Shown here one piece after another: positions 17,850 through 26,324 of a stretch of 64,000 nucleotides of DNA (its first letter is position 1; each line of letters starts with the position of its first letter). A program made the position numbers and the translations under genes. This DNA comes from Methanobrevibacter sp. (GTDB lineage: Archaea > Methanobacteriota > Methanobacteria > Methanobacteriales > Methanobacteriaceae), in the NCBI GenBank assembly GCA_017434555.1, contig JAFRFB010000055.1, positions 18,637 to 82,636 of the forward strand, written 5' to 3'. The notes below the pieces were generated by a model. The model made no database searches, was not told where the DNA came from, and saw only the letters and a program-made list of their open reading frames with translations.

Positions 17850-18107
17850 GTGATAAGATTATTAAGTGGTCGCAGACGTTTGATTAGAAAACGGATCTAT
17901 AGGGCTCCTCATGAAAGGAAAAAGAGAAATACATATTTTCGTGAAAATAAAAAGTTAAATAAATCTTTTCAAAAGGAATATACAAATAATGAAAAGATTT
18001 TTACTAAACGCAGACCAAAAAGAGAAGCCATATCCGGCTTTAAAATGTCCTACAGATATAAGTATTACAATCAGGAAGAACCAGAAGAAGAGGATGAAGA
18101 GTTATAG
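17850..18107 (+). CDS. Small basic protein of unknown function
   Basis: The product (about 85 residues) is rich in lysine and arginine for its first two thirds ('RLLSGRRRLIRKRIYRAPHERKKR') and ends in an acidic tail (EEPEEEDEEL). This charge layout suggests nucleic-acid or ribosome binding, which is inference. GTG codons at 17841 and 17850 are both possible starts; the former overlaps the previous stop as GTGA. The 3' end overlaps the convergent SseB-like gene by 6 bp. Confidence 0.5.
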   Translation: MIRLLSGRRRLIRKRIYRAPHERKKRNTYFRENKKLNKSFQKEYTNNEKIFTKRRPKREAISGFKMSYRYKYYNQEEPEEEDEEL

Positions 18108-18374
18108 CTTCAAAATTTCTTCTTTACTAATTATTTTGTTTTCAGAGTGTATATTTAAAATGAGACCTGAAAACTCATCATCATTTTTTGAAAGTTCCTT
18201 GAATAAGTCAAGTGAGACTTCACATGGTTTATAATCTTCGATTTCCAGGTATTTGAAACCTTCATTGTAGTTTTCAATGTCTGAAAAAACGATTATTTTA
18301 AAATCATCTATTTTTCCCATTACAAGGAAATCCTTTTCGTGGTCCTCACCTAATGTGGGACAGATAAAATTCAT
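18102..18374 (-). CDS. Small SseB-related protein, third gene of an SseB-like operon
   Basis: The 90-residue protein resembles the C-terminal part of the upstream neighbours: 'FKIIVFSDIENYNEGFKYL' corresponds to their 'YIIPIFTDVCEYDEGSEKL', and 'DDEFSGLILNIHSENKIIS' to 'DENFKGVVINPHSQNFRM'. It lacks their N-terminal helical region. Its ATG overlaps the previous gene's stop codon (ATGA), so the two are coupled. Function unknown. Confidence 0.6.
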   Translation of the reverse strand: MNFICPTLGEDHEKDFLVMGKIDDFKIIVFSDIENYNEGFKYLEIEDYKPCEVSLDLFKELSKNDDEFSGLILNIHSENKIISKEEILKL

Positions 18375-18814
18375 ATATTTCCCTCCGGATCCATTCTGAA
18401 GTTCTGTGAATGAGGATTTATGACTACTCCCTTGAAATTTTCATCATTTTCGCCTAATTTCCTAATGTCTTCAGGACTTATGACCTTCTGGGTAAAATTG
18501 TCAAGAAATAGTTTCACCAGTTTTTCGCTGCCTTCATCGTATTCACAGACATCGGTAAAAATCGGAATAATGTAGTCTTTGCTTTTTTCGGTTAATGTAA
18601 GCTTTATGGCTTCTTCTTTTTCATCAACCAATGTAAGATAGATTTCCTGAGGGTATGTTCTTTTGATGTTGATTTTAACACCATCAAGCTCTGAAGCGGA
18701 TTCCTTTTTAACTCTTTTCAGGATTTTAGCATATAAACTAATGAAATCTTTTAGCTGGCTTTTGCAACCGCCTTCAGAGGTTTTTTGATAGTATTCATAA
18801 TCTTTAAGTTTCAT
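18371..18814 (-). CDS. SseB-like protein, second gene of the operon
   Basis: The 147-residue protein has a helical N-terminal region (residues 1-50), then the SseB-like core 'YIIPIFTDVCEYDEGSEKL' and a C-terminal 'NFKGVVINPHSQNFRM' strand. A longer frame exists upstream, but it overlaps the preceding gene; the ATG at 18814 lies 2 bp after that gene's stop codon and is chosen. The three tandem genes look like diverged duplicates. Confidence 0.65.
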   Translation of the reverse strand: MKLKDYEYYQKTSEGGCKSQLKDFISLYAKILKRVKKESASELDGVKINIKRTYPQEIYLTLVDEKEEAIKLTLTEKSKDYIIPIFTDVCEYDEGSEKLVKLFLDNFTQKVISPEDIRKLGENDENFKGVVINPHSQNFRMDPEGNI

Positions 18815-18816
18815 AT

Positions 18817-19302
18817 TTAACAGCTGCAGTCGTGAACATCTTCGGTTGCTATTACAAAGTCCCATTGTGGAGCGTTTACTGCAAGACCTACGAAATCATC
18901 ATCTTCATGGTGGTCTGCAACAATTTCATTTCCTGTTTTTTTATCGCAGGTAAATTCAATATCGCCGAACTGTTCTTTGAACTCTTCAATAGCTATGTTT
19001 GCTTCTTCTTCATCAGTGAATACTGGAATAACAAATTCTTCTGCTTCTTCATCTTCTTCGCTGATGATTAATGCAACAACTTCTTTTTCATCTTCAGTCT
19101 GGTTGGAAACAATCAGGAATTCTTCGTGGAATACCATGTGTTCGATTTCATGGTAAATTTCATTTAATTCGTTGATCTCGTCAGCATGATCTTCTTCGAA
19201 TTGTTCATAGACTTCTTCGGATTCTTCCAAGGATTCTAATTGTTCGTTTAAACTGTCATCAAGTTCCATAAATTTTTTTATTAAATCTTTAAGTTCACTC
19301 AT
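18817..19302 (-). CDS. SseB-like acidic protein, first gene of the operon
   Basis: The 161-residue protein is strongly acidic. Residues 15-50 are a predicted coiled coil (SLNEQLESLEESEEVYEQF), and the SseB-like core 'EFVIPVFTDEEEANIAIEEF' follows at about 92-112. The C-terminus 'DDFVGLAVNAPQWDFVI' matches the paralogues and ends in CSC. GTGAT precedes the ATG at 19302; the alternative upstream start adds 11 hydrophobic residues that the family lacks. It heads the three-gene operon. Confidence 0.65.
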   Translation of the reverse strand: MSELKDLIKKFMELDDSLNEQLESLEESEEVYEQFEEDHADEINELNEIYHEIEHMVFHEEFLIVSNQTEDEKEVVALIISEEDEEAEEFVIPVFTDEEEANIAIEEFKEQFGDIEFTCDKKTGNEIVADHHEDDDFVGLAVNAPQWDFVIATEDVHDCSC

Positions 19303-19335
19303 AATATCACATAAAAATAAGTATTTTTTAAACAA

Positions 19336-19386
19336 ATAAGCATTCTCTTCCTAAACACCACTAAAGGAATACAAACGAATGCTTAT
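19336..19386. promoter_or_regulatory. Long-arm inverted repeat in a divergent intergenic region
   Basis: ATAAGCATTC (19336-19345) and GAATGCTTAT (19377-19386) are perfect 10-bp inverted repeats 31 nt apart, with a partial TTCC/GGAA pairing inside. Both flanking genes start here and point away, so this is not a normal terminator. It could be an operator pair for the SseB-like operon or a small structured RNA. Confidence 0.5.
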
Positions 19387-19524
19387 CATTAACCATCACC
19401 ATTGTTCATATTATAAAAAAAAGTATGTAAAATATGAACAATACTATTTTATTACTTCAAAGTATATAAGTCTTTAGTTTTTTCCACTCATTATATATAC
19501 ATCTTAATAATATACTATTAAACA

Positions 19525-20112
19525 ATGAAAAGAATTATTTTATTTATATTGGTATTCCTTTTGATAGGATGTGTTTATGCAAGTGATTTTTCAAAAGTCA
19601 CCGTCAATAGGGTTGATTTTGAAATTCCAAGTGAATACTCTTCAGGTGACACTATGAGAGGAAAATATGTTTATAAGGACATTAGAACCTTTGCGATTCT
19701 ATGCGAAGATGACTATCTTGTTAATGGTTATGGCGGATATTATGATATTGTAGACGATTCCCAGGATTTGTCCATTGACGGTCGTCCGGCCAGGTTATTG
19801 ACAATGTTTAATACGTATATTGATAAAAATGTATCTTATCTTTATTTTCCGGTTAACAGGTCAGTTTACTGCATATGCTATCAGGGAAACGACGTTAATG
19901 AAAGCATATCCCATATAGTTGAGTCCGCAACAGGATCCAGCATGTCATCCGATACTTTCTATGGCCTTTTGGATGAGGCATACAAGGCTCATGAGGACAG
20001 ACAGTATTTGGATAGAGTAAATACGGACTATTCAGATTATGTCAGTAAAACCAATCAGCATAAGGACACTTCATCCGACCGTCTAGTTAAATGGTATCTT
20101 CTCTCACACTGA
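19525..20112 (+). CDS. Secreted protein of unknown function
   Basis: The 195-residue product has a signal peptide (residues 1-19; MKRIILFILVFLLIGCVYA). The 'KVTVNRVDFEIPSEY' segment after it resembles 'KLVIQGIEFAIPDGY' in the secreted protein at 62930, so both may belong to one small Methanobrevibacter family. A TATA box at about 19490-19500 lies 27-30 bp before the ATG, with no Shine-Dalgarno, which suggests a leaderless mRNA. The next gene starts 10 bp after its stop. A cysteine in 'IGC' near the cleavage site could allow lipid attachment. Confidence 0.6.
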   Translation: MKRIILFILVFLLIGCVYASDFSKVTVNRVDFEIPSEYSSGDTMRGKYVYKDIRTFAILCEDDYLVNGYGGYYDIVDDSQDLSIDGRPARLLTMFNTYIDKNVSYLYFPVNRSVYCICYQGNDVNESISHIVESATGSSMSSDTFYGLLDEAYKAHEDRQYLDRVNTDYSDYVSKTNQHKDTSSDRLVKWYLLSH

Positions 20113-20122
20113 GGTGAAAAAA

Positions 20123-20410
20123 ATGTATTGCCCGAAATGTCATAAGAGTTATGATGATGGAAACGTCTTTTGCGTAGACTGCGGCACCAGGCTTATTGAA
20201 GGTAATGGTAATGTTAGAAAGTCAAATCCTATTGAAAGACACTCTTCACGCTTTAAAACATCCAATAATAAAAGTGACGTTAAAGTCAATTCACAGATCC
20301 GTAAGGTTCCACCATCAAATGATAAGATGGATATTCTGATTTTGCAGAATAAGGAATTGATTAGACAGAACAATAGGATAATAGAGCTTTTGGAAAAGCT
20401 TGCCCGCTAA
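20123..20410 (+). CDS. Zinc-ribbon protein with C-terminal coiled coil
   Basis: The 95-residue protein begins with a zinc ribbon (YCPKCHKSYDDGNVFCVDCG, residues 2-21), then a polar linker, then a short coiled coil (DILILQNKELIRQNNRII). GAGGTGA spanning the upstream stop codon fits the ATG at 20123 rather than the GTG at 20114. It forms an operon with the secreted protein. Its stop overlaps the convergent reductase stop by 4 bp (CTAA). Confidence 0.7.
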   Translation: MYCPKCHKSYDDGNVFCVDCGTRLIEGNGNVRKSNPIERHSSRFKTSNNKSDVKVNSQIRKVPPSNDKMDILILQNKELIRQNNRIIELLEKLAR

Positions 20411-21357
20411 AAATCACTTTCGATGGCCTTGATTAAGTTATAGATTAGCTTGTTTGTACTTACATCAACGACGTAATTTTCTCCAAGCTCAATTACCTTT
20501 CCGTTTAAGGTGTCAATTTCCGTTTTTATTTTTCTTTTAATGTCCTGATGTGTTGATGAGTAGTGGTTGTAGGTGTCGGGAACAAGCTTTGTGTAGAAAA
20601 TTTCCCTGTATTCATCTGAGGTTTTCCAGAGTGTTTCATATGGGGATGCATCAATGACTTCAAAGATTTCATCAATGATTTTATTCATTATTTCTTTTGT
20701 ATATTCGTTTTCTGTAAGTTTTCCGTAGGTGACATCAAGAATTGCGCCTAATGCGTTCAGACTGCAGTTGTAAAGCATTTTTGCCCAGAGGTACTTGTCC
20801 AGTTCGTATGATAATTCACATTTGATTCCGGAAGCCGTAATCTTATCTGCTATCTCCTGCATGTGGGTGATGTCTTCGCCCTGAAGAGATCCAAGAAGAA
20901 TCGGTTCTGTATAGACTGTAATTTCACTGATATTTTTTTCAGGTCTTGTAAAACCTGTGATTATGCGTGCGCAGAATACTTCGTCTGAGCTGAAGTATTT
21001 CAGGAAGGGTTCATCGTTTCCAAATCCGTTCTGAATTATTAGGATTTTGAAATTCTCTTTTAGGATGTCTCTTGCATCATTTAACCTTCTGCTTATATCA
21101 TCATTTACTGTAGTTTTACTTGTTATGCATACATAGTCGAAAGTATCTTTTGGAATTTCCTCATAGCTTTCATATACGTTGAATTCATCTGGATTAAAAG
21201 AGTAGTTTGTAAATAGACCTGTCCTTTTAACGCCTGTGGCTTTCATTTTTGCTGCAGTTTCTTTTCTTGCAAGAAATGATACATTTGCATTTTGTGAAAG
21301 CAGTGATGTTCCTATACCTATTCCGACCGCTCCGGAGCCAATTATCAAAATATTCAT
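20407..21357 (-). CDS. Ketopantoate reductase (ApbA/PanE) family protein
   Basis: The 316-residue protein has the N-terminal Rossmann site (ILIIGSGAVGIGIGTSL), the 'LIIQNGFGN' loop typical of ApbA/PanE, and the C-terminal helical domain with a catalytic-lysine region 'DKYLWAKMLYNCSLNALGA'. The family reduces 2-ketopantoate to pantoate with NADPH for coenzyme A synthesis. No pantothenate genes are adjacent, so another substrate is possible. Length is typical. Confidence 0.82.
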   Translation of the reverse strand: MNILIIGSGAVGIGIGTSLLSQNANVSFLARKETAAKMKATGVKRTGLFTNYSFNPDEFNVYESYEEIPKDTFDYVCITSKTTVNDDISRRLNDARDILKENFKILIIQNGFGNDEPFLKYFSSDEVFCARIITGFTRPEKNISEITVYTEPILLGSLQGEDITHMQEIADKITASGIKCELSYELDKYLWAKMLYNCSLNALGAILDVTYGKLTENEYTKEIMNKIIDEIFEVIDASPYETLWKTSDEYREIFYTKLVPDTYNHYSSTHQDIKRKIKTEIDTLNGKVIELGENYVVDVSTNKLIYNLIKAIESDF

Positions 21358-21550
21358 GATAATATATTTATTGTGTGTAGAGAATATTTTTTTCTATTAT
21401 ATTTTTACACTTGAAATGCATCTGCGATATTTGGTTAAAATTCTTTTTTTTATAAAACAAGGATTTTAATCAGGTATTTTGATATTATTTGTATATTGAT
21501 TTAAACGTATATTTCTATTGTAAAAATTTTTTTGGTGATGGTATAATTTT

Positions 21551-22651
21551 TTAGTCGCTTATGTCATAGTCATCAACTATCATGAATTCAAAATCAGGAT
21601 ATTTCTCTTTGATTTTATCATAAACTTCAGCTTTTACATTTTCCCTGTCGGCATCAAAGTCAACGATAATATCAAAGCTTGCGTTTTTGGTGCCTTTATA
21701 TACATAAAATCCGTGAATCTGCAAAATATCATCATTTTGTGAAACTATTTCCTCAAGGTCTTTTCTTATATACTCATACTCGCCGTTGATTGCATAGATT
21801 CCAATGGTAAGGCCTATATGAAATTCCCTATAGATTTTTTCCGTTATTGTACGTGTTAGGCCATGGATATCGCTTGCAGTCAAATTGTCGTCAACTTCAA
21901 TGTGCACTGATCCGACCATTTTTTCAGGTCCGTAGTTGTGAAGAAGCAAATCGTATGCGCCGTAAACGCCATCGACTTCACAGATTGATTCCTTGATTTT
22001 GACTGATAGGTCATGGTCCAGCCTGTCTCCAAGCATGCTGTTAATGGTTTCTCTAATCATGTCAATACTTGCCTTGATGATTACAATGGATATAATTACC
22101 CCTAGAATTCCTTCAAGACTTATATGGAAAAATATTGAAATGATAGCTGCAACAAGAGTGGAAAATGAGAGTATTGCATCGAAAAATGCATCACTTCCTG
22201 AAGCTACAAGAGCCTGGGAGTTGATTTTTTCTCCAACACCTTTTACATAGCGTCCCAATACGAATTTAACTGCAACAGCCACTGCAATTATTATTAATGA
22301 TACTGTGGTGTATGATGTTACGTCCGGATTGAATATTTTAGGCCAGGATTCCATGAATGCAGTTATACCTGCCCATAAAACGATTGCCGCAATGATTATT
22401 GATGAGAAATATTCGATTCTTCCATAACCATAGGGGTGTTCTTTATCAGGTGCTTTTCCGGCCAGTTTTGTCCCGATAATCGTGATTATGGATGACAGTG
22501 CATCTGTGAGGTTGTTTACCGCATCCAAAGTGATAGCTATTGAGTTTACCATAATTCCTATGACTGCCTTAAATGCGACAAGTATCAGGTTTACAACGAT
22601 TCCTATGACACTTGTTTTAATTATTGTTTTTTCCCTTGATTTATTTTTCAT
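21551..22651 (-). CDS. Cation diffusion facilitator (CDF) efflux transporter
   Basis: The protein of about 366 residues has six membrane helices in the first 210 residues with the CDF metal-site motifs 'ITLDAVNNLTDAL' (helix 2, with N/D positions rather than the Zn-type H/D), 'HPYGYGR' after helix 2, and 'ALVASGSDAFFDA' (helix 5). Two cytoplasmic domains follow, one CDF-type ('SVHIEVDDNL') and a second ferredoxin-like 70-residue extension. The N/D-type helix-2 site suggests manganese, iron or cobalt rather than zinc. A TTG at 22675 would lengthen it; the ATG at 22651 is preferred, though neither has a clear Shine-Dalgarno. Confidence 0.88.
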   Translation of the reverse strand: MKNKSREKTIIKTSVIGIVVNLILVAFKAVIGIMVNSIAITLDAVNNLTDALSSIITIIGTKLAGKAPDKEHPYGYGRIEYFSSIIIAAIVLWAGITAFMESWPKIFNPDVTSYTTVSLIIIAVAVAVKFVLGRYVKGVGEKINSQALVASGSDAFFDAILSFSTLVAAIISIFFHISLEGILGVIISIVIIKASIDMIRETINSMLGDRLDHDLSVKIKESICEVDGVYGAYDLLLHNYGPEKMVGSVHIEVDDNLTASDIHGLTRTITEKIYREFHIGLTIGIYAINGEYEYIRKDLEEIVSQNDDILQIHGFYVYKGTKNASFDIIVDFDADRENVKAEVYDKIKEKYPDFEFMIVDDYDISD

Positions 22652-22872
22652 AAATGAACTTTGTTTTTTATACAATTTAAAGTTAAATTATTATGTGTAC
22701 ATTCAATGAATAATCTGAAAATATTGCATTGAACAGGTGCGAAAAAAGACTGCAGTTGAAGGTCAAGATTGTTTTAGCCAATTAGACTCCAGGTTTTAAA
22801 TTCAAGTTTTACATCATTACCATAAAATTAATTTACTTTACTGTTTAAATATTATAACAGGTTGTGTTAATT

Positions 22873-24618
22873 TTGTCAGTAAAATGGAAAATCTGTTATA
22901 ATTGTCACCATAAGGTAGATATTTCAGCTAAAGTATGCCCATATTGTAATGAGGATTATTTTAAAGAAATTGATATTTCTTTTGATGAAATGGCTGAATA
23001 TGAACCAATAAAATCTGAAATTAAAGAATTGTTTGAATACTGTGATTTGATAGATAATCGCGGTGATTATGATGAAAAATTAACACCGATTCTTGCTGAT
23101 TTTAAATCAAAAAATAATTCTGTTAGGGATTTGGTTCAAACCAATATTGCTGACTTTTTAACATTCATAGCCGTTAAGGGAGATTCCTTTTCTGATTTTA
23201 AATTGCTTTTCATTGATGATGTTCTGCAATTGGAGTCCAATCTGGATGAGCTGTATTTGGTTTTGATAAAGGGACTTGACGGAAATTACATGAATTATCT
23301 TCCCCTTTCATTTAAACTCTTTTATGAAAATGATTTATTTCATAAGGATTTCCTTGAAAGCAAAAATCTGAAAGGTTATATGGATAAGCTATTTGAAATC
23401 TATCGCCATATTGCAAATGCCTTATTTAAATGTGATAATTACACTGAACCTAAGGCATATGCAGTTCTAGACAGGTATATGGACTCATTGGCAAAGCATA
23501 TCATCCGCTTTAAGCGTGATTATCCAACAGGAAACTTTAAAGAACCTTTTATAAATGACCATGTAGATAAGGTATTGGAATTACTTAGCAACTGCGAAAA
23601 CATAGATGATTTTCATGAAGACTTCATAGCCAATACCAAGGACTGGATTAACCGTTCAATTGACGGTGATGAAGACTATGATGATTTCTATAAGGAATTG
23701 ACCAGAAGAAGACCTGATGTCGTAGCAGACATTATGATGTCTAAAGATGATGTCGTTAAAATTGATGACCACACTTTTCAAAAAAACACCGAAGAGGAAA
23801 GTGAGGAGTCTTTGGATGATTTGCTTGAAGAGCTCAACAGCCTTGTAGGTCTTGAAGCTGTTAAAAAGGAAGTTAACTCACTTGTCAATTTAATCCAAAT
23901 CAGAAAAATCCGTGAGGAACGTGGAATGAAACAGCCTTCAATGTCACTTCACCTTGTCTTTTCAGGTAATCCAGGAACAGGAAAGACCACTGTAGCAAGG
24001 CTTCTTTCAAAAATCTATAAAAAGTTAGGGGTTTTATCCAAGGGACACCTTATAGAAACAGACAGAAGCGGACTTGTCGGAGGCTATCTTGGCCAGACTG
24101 CAATAAAAACCCAGGAAGTAATTCAAAGCGCAATGGGCGGAATACTATTTATTGATGAGGCATATACATTAGCTCCAAAAAACAAGGATGATGCATATGG
24201 CCAGGAAGCTATTGACACTATCCTTAAAGCCATGGAAGATTACCGTGATGATTTGATTGTAATTGTTGCAGGCTATCCCGGACTTATGGATAACTTCATT
24301 CATTCAAATCCCGGTTTAGAGTCCAGATTCAACAAGTACATTTTCTTTGAGGACTATAATCCTGATGAACTTTATGGAATATTTTTAAGCATGTGTGAAA
24401 ATTCAAGCCTTAAACTTGATTCAAAAGCCGATGAGTATATTAAAGGCTTGTGTGAGGATTTATACAATACCCGTGGAGATAACTTTGCAAACGGACGACA
24501 AATCAGAAATCTCTTTGAAAATGTTTTGACTCAACAGGCCAACAGGCTTTCAAGTGATTTGGACATTACAGACGATGAGCTGATGACCATTATTTTGGAT
24601 GACTTTGAGTTTGAATAA
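22873..24618 (+). CDS. SpoVK/CbbX-type AAA ATPase with N-terminal zinc ribbon
   Basis: The protein (about 581 residues) starts with a zinc ribbon (CYNCHHKVDISAKVCPYC), followed by about 290 residues of helical sequence of unknown role. The C-terminal AAA domain belongs to the CbbX/SpoVK subgroup: 'LVGLEAVKKEV', Walker A GNPGTGKTT (near residue 364), 'GLVGGYLGQTA' pore-loop region, Walker B ILFIDEAYTL (near 423) and 'NPGLESRF' arginine finger. It is probably a remodelling ATPase whose target is unknown. GTG 22864 and TTG 22873 are candidate starts; AGGTTG is better spaced for the TTG. It stands alone before rubrerythrin. Confidence 0.85.
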   Translation: MSVKWKICYNCHHKVDISAKVCPYCNEDYFKEIDISFDEMAEYEPIKSEIKELFEYCDLIDNRGDYDEKLTPILADFKSKNNSVRDLVQTNIADFLTFIAVKGDSFSDFKLLFIDDVLQLESNLDELYLVLIKGLDGNYMNYLPLSFKLFYENDLFHKDFLESKNLKGYMDKLFEIYRHIANALFKCDNYTEPKAYAVLDRYMDSLAKHIIRFKRDYPTGNFKEPFINDHVDKVLELLSNCENIDDFHEDFIANTKDWINRSIDGDEDYDDFYKELTRRRPDVVADIMMSKDDVVKIDDHTFQKNTEEESEESLDDLLEELNSLVGLEAVKKEVNSLVNLIQIRKIREERGMKQPSMSLHLVFSGNPGTGKTTVARLLSKIYKKLGVLSKGHLIETDRSGLVGGYLGQTAIKTQEVIQSAMGGILFIDEAYTLAPKNKDDAYGQEAIDTILKAMEDYRDDLIVIVAGYPGLMDNFIHSNPGLESRFNKYIFFEDYNPDELYGIFLSMCENSSLKLDSKADEYIKGLCEDLYNTRGDNFANGRQIRNLFENVLTQQANRLSSDLDITDDELMTIILDDFEFE

Positions 24619-24693
24619 TTTTATTTTTGCTTAACAAAAAATCACTATTTTTTTAAATAATAAAGATAAATATAATATTTGGAGATGTATATT

Positions 24694-25239
24694 ATGACTG
24701 ATTTAAAAGGTTCAAAAACTGAAGAAAATTTACAAGCTGCATTTGCAGGTGAGTCCCAGGCTCACACCAAATACCAATACTTTGCTTTAAAAGCTAAAGA
24801 AGAAGGATATGTTCAAATCCATGATATTTTCATGGAAACTTCCAAAAATGAAAGAGAACATGCTAAAATCTGGTATAAACTTTTACATGATGAAGAAATT
24901 CCAGATACCATTGCTAACTTAAACGCTGCAGCTGACGGTGAAAACGAAGAATGGACTTCAATGTATAAAGAATTTGCTGAAACCGCTCGTGAAGAAGGTT
25001 TTGCTAAAATCGCATTTTTATTTGAAAAAGTCGGTGAAATCGAAAAAGAACACGAAGAAAGATACAGAGCTTTACTTTCAACTGTTGAAAACGAGACTGT
25101 TTTTGCAAAAGAGGAAGATGTTGAATGGAAATGTGAAAACTGTGGATTTATCATGAAAGGTCCTAATGCACCTGAAAAATGTCCTGTTTGCGGATATCCT
25201 AAAGCACATTTCGAACAAAGAGCTCAAAACTATAAATAA
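24694..25239 (+). CDS. Rubrerythrin
   Basis: The 181-residue non-haem di-iron protein reduces hydrogen peroxide in anaerobes. The four-helix domain carries the iron ligands in 'ESQAHTKY', '[10 protein letters not shown]' and 'IEKEHEERY', and the C-terminal rubredoxin-like domain has 'CENCGF' and '[12 protein letters not shown]'. GGAGATG before the ATG at 24694 is the best-supported start; an upstream in-frame start adds five residues. It has its own promoter and a strong terminator. Confidence 0.96.
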   Translation: MTDLKGSKTEENLQAAFAGESQAHTKYQYFALKAKEEGYVQIHDIFMETSKNEREHAKIWYKLLHDEEIPDTIANLNAAADGENEEWTSMYKEFAETAREEGFAKIAFLFEKVGEIEKEHEERYRALLSTVENETVFAKEEDVEWKCENCGFIMKGPNAPEKCPVCGYPKAHFEQRAQNYK

Positions 25240-25269
25240 TTTAGTTTTTAGTAAAATAAGAGATAATAA

Positions 25270-25311
25270 TAGGTGTTTATGGTTGTTAAACACCTACTTT
25301 GACTTTTTTTT
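25270..25311 (+). terminator. Rubrerythrin terminator
   Basis: TAGGTGTTTA (25270-25279) and TAAACACCTA (25287-25296) form a perfect 10-bp stem with a 7-nt loop, followed by a T run at 25304-25311. Confidence 0.85.
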
Positions 25312-25318
25312 GGGAATA

Positions 25319-25520
25319 TTTGGCAGATATTTTTCCCGTTTTTTTGAATTAGAAAATTGTGGAAAACTAATTCAAATAATTTAATTTTGGAGATTGTATT
25401 AGTTTACGACTAATAATGTTTGAAAGCAATGTGTTTTCGCGTTTCACATCACTATTTAATAATGTTGTAAGAACTAGTATATAAATGTTTCGTTATTTTT
25501 TAGGTTTACCTAAACTTTTT
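25319..25520 (+). promoter_or_regulatory. Duplicated control region, copy A, with TTTAGG-N4-CCTAAA operator
   Basis: This stretch aligns over about 200 bp with 26325-26518. In order it has TTTGGCAGATA, a GAATTAG/CTAATTC inverted repeat (25346-25373), ATTAGT/ACTAAT (25398-25414), a conserved AAAGCAATGTGTTTT, a TATA box TATATAAA (about 25478) and, about 13 bp later, a perfect TTTAGG-TTTA-CCTAAA palindrome (25499-25514). The palindrome would overlap the transcription start, as expected for repression. It resembles DtxR/IdeR iron boxes. A second TATA box near 25574-25584 lies closer to the gene at 25609. Confidence 0.65.
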
Positions 25521-25608
25521 GGTGATGTTTTCAAGAAAAAATAACTATTGTTATATAATGATAGTGTCCCATCATATATAAATATAACTATTTAAATAAG
25601 ATTAAATA

Positions 25609-26283
25609 ATGTTTGATGGAGATGTCTTAAAGCAATATTTAATTTCTCAGGGTATTTCTAAGGTCGGCTATACTCAGGTAAATGTGGATGAGTTTTCCAG
25701 TCTTAACTATGGAATAGCGCTTGTTTTAAAACTTCCCCGTGAAGCTATTCAGGCATTGATTGATGATGAATTCAAAAAATACTGGAAAATCTTTCACGGC
25801 CAGATTGACACTCTAACAGATATTGCATTTAAAGGTGAAAAGCTCATTAAGGACAATGGCTATGATGCCTTTGCCCTGACCATGAAGAGAAATGAATGCG
25901 ATATGGAAAAGTTGCTTTCAAAGCTTCCGTATAAAACTCTTGCAACTACCTCAGGTTTGGGATGGGTTGGAAGATCTGCTCTTTTTGTATGTGAGGAATA
26001 CGGTTCTGCCGTTGCACTTTCAGGAATTTTGACTGACATGCCTCTTGAGGTGGGTCGTGCCATTACTGATTCCTTTTGCGATGACTGCGAGGAGTGCCAG
26101 AAGGCATGTCCCGTTGATGCGATTAATCCTACAAAGTGGAATTCAAGACTTGAAAGAAGTGACATCATTGACATAGAAACCTGCAGTGAATACGTTATTG
26201 ATCAGTTTAAGTCAGGTTTGGGATGCAGCAAATGCCTGAGCAATTGTAGGTTAACACAGGAATACTTTAAAAATAAGAGATAA
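25609..26283 (+). CDS. QueG-like double-[4Fe-4S] protein (short epoxyqueuosine reductase relative)
   Basis: The 224-residue protein has 'TTSGLGWVGRSALFV' (about residues 118-132), a block shared with QueG-type proteins, then two cluster motifs: CDDCEECQKACPVDAI (about 158-173) and, after a separate cysteine in 'ETCSEY', 'GCSKCLSNC' near the C-terminus. It is shorter than true QueG and lacks its C-terminal HEAT region, so it may be another ferredoxin-type oxidoreductase. A TATA box about 30 bp before the ATG and no Shine-Dalgarno suggest a leaderless transcript. The iron-box-like operator upstream fits an Fe-S protein. Confidence 0.75.
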   Translation: MFDGDVLKQYLISQGISKVGYTQVNVDEFSSLNYGIALVLKLPREAIQALIDDEFKKYWKIFHGQIDTLTDIAFKGEKLIKDNGYDAFALTMKRNECDMEKLLSKLPYKTLATTSGLGWVGRSALFVCEEYGSAVALSGILTDMPLEVGRAITDSFCDDCEECQKACPVDAINPTKWNSRLERSDIIDIETCSEYVIDQFKSGLGCSKCLSNCRLTQEYFKNKR

Positions 26284-26286
26284 TAA

Positions 26287-26314
26287 GGCGTTTTGGCTAA
26301 ACGCCCTTTTTTTT
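26287..26314 (+). terminator. Terminator of the QueG-like gene
   Basis: GGCGTTT (26287-26293) pairs with AAACGCC (26299-26305), followed by eight T residues. Confidence 0.85.
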
Positions 26315-26324
26315 GAAAAAATTG

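Noticed and set aside
25525..25581. An 18-codon frame (MFSRKNNYCYIM...) just after the copy A operator
   Set aside because: It has no separate Shine-Dalgarno, is not conserved in copy B, and its end lies in the proximal TATA box.
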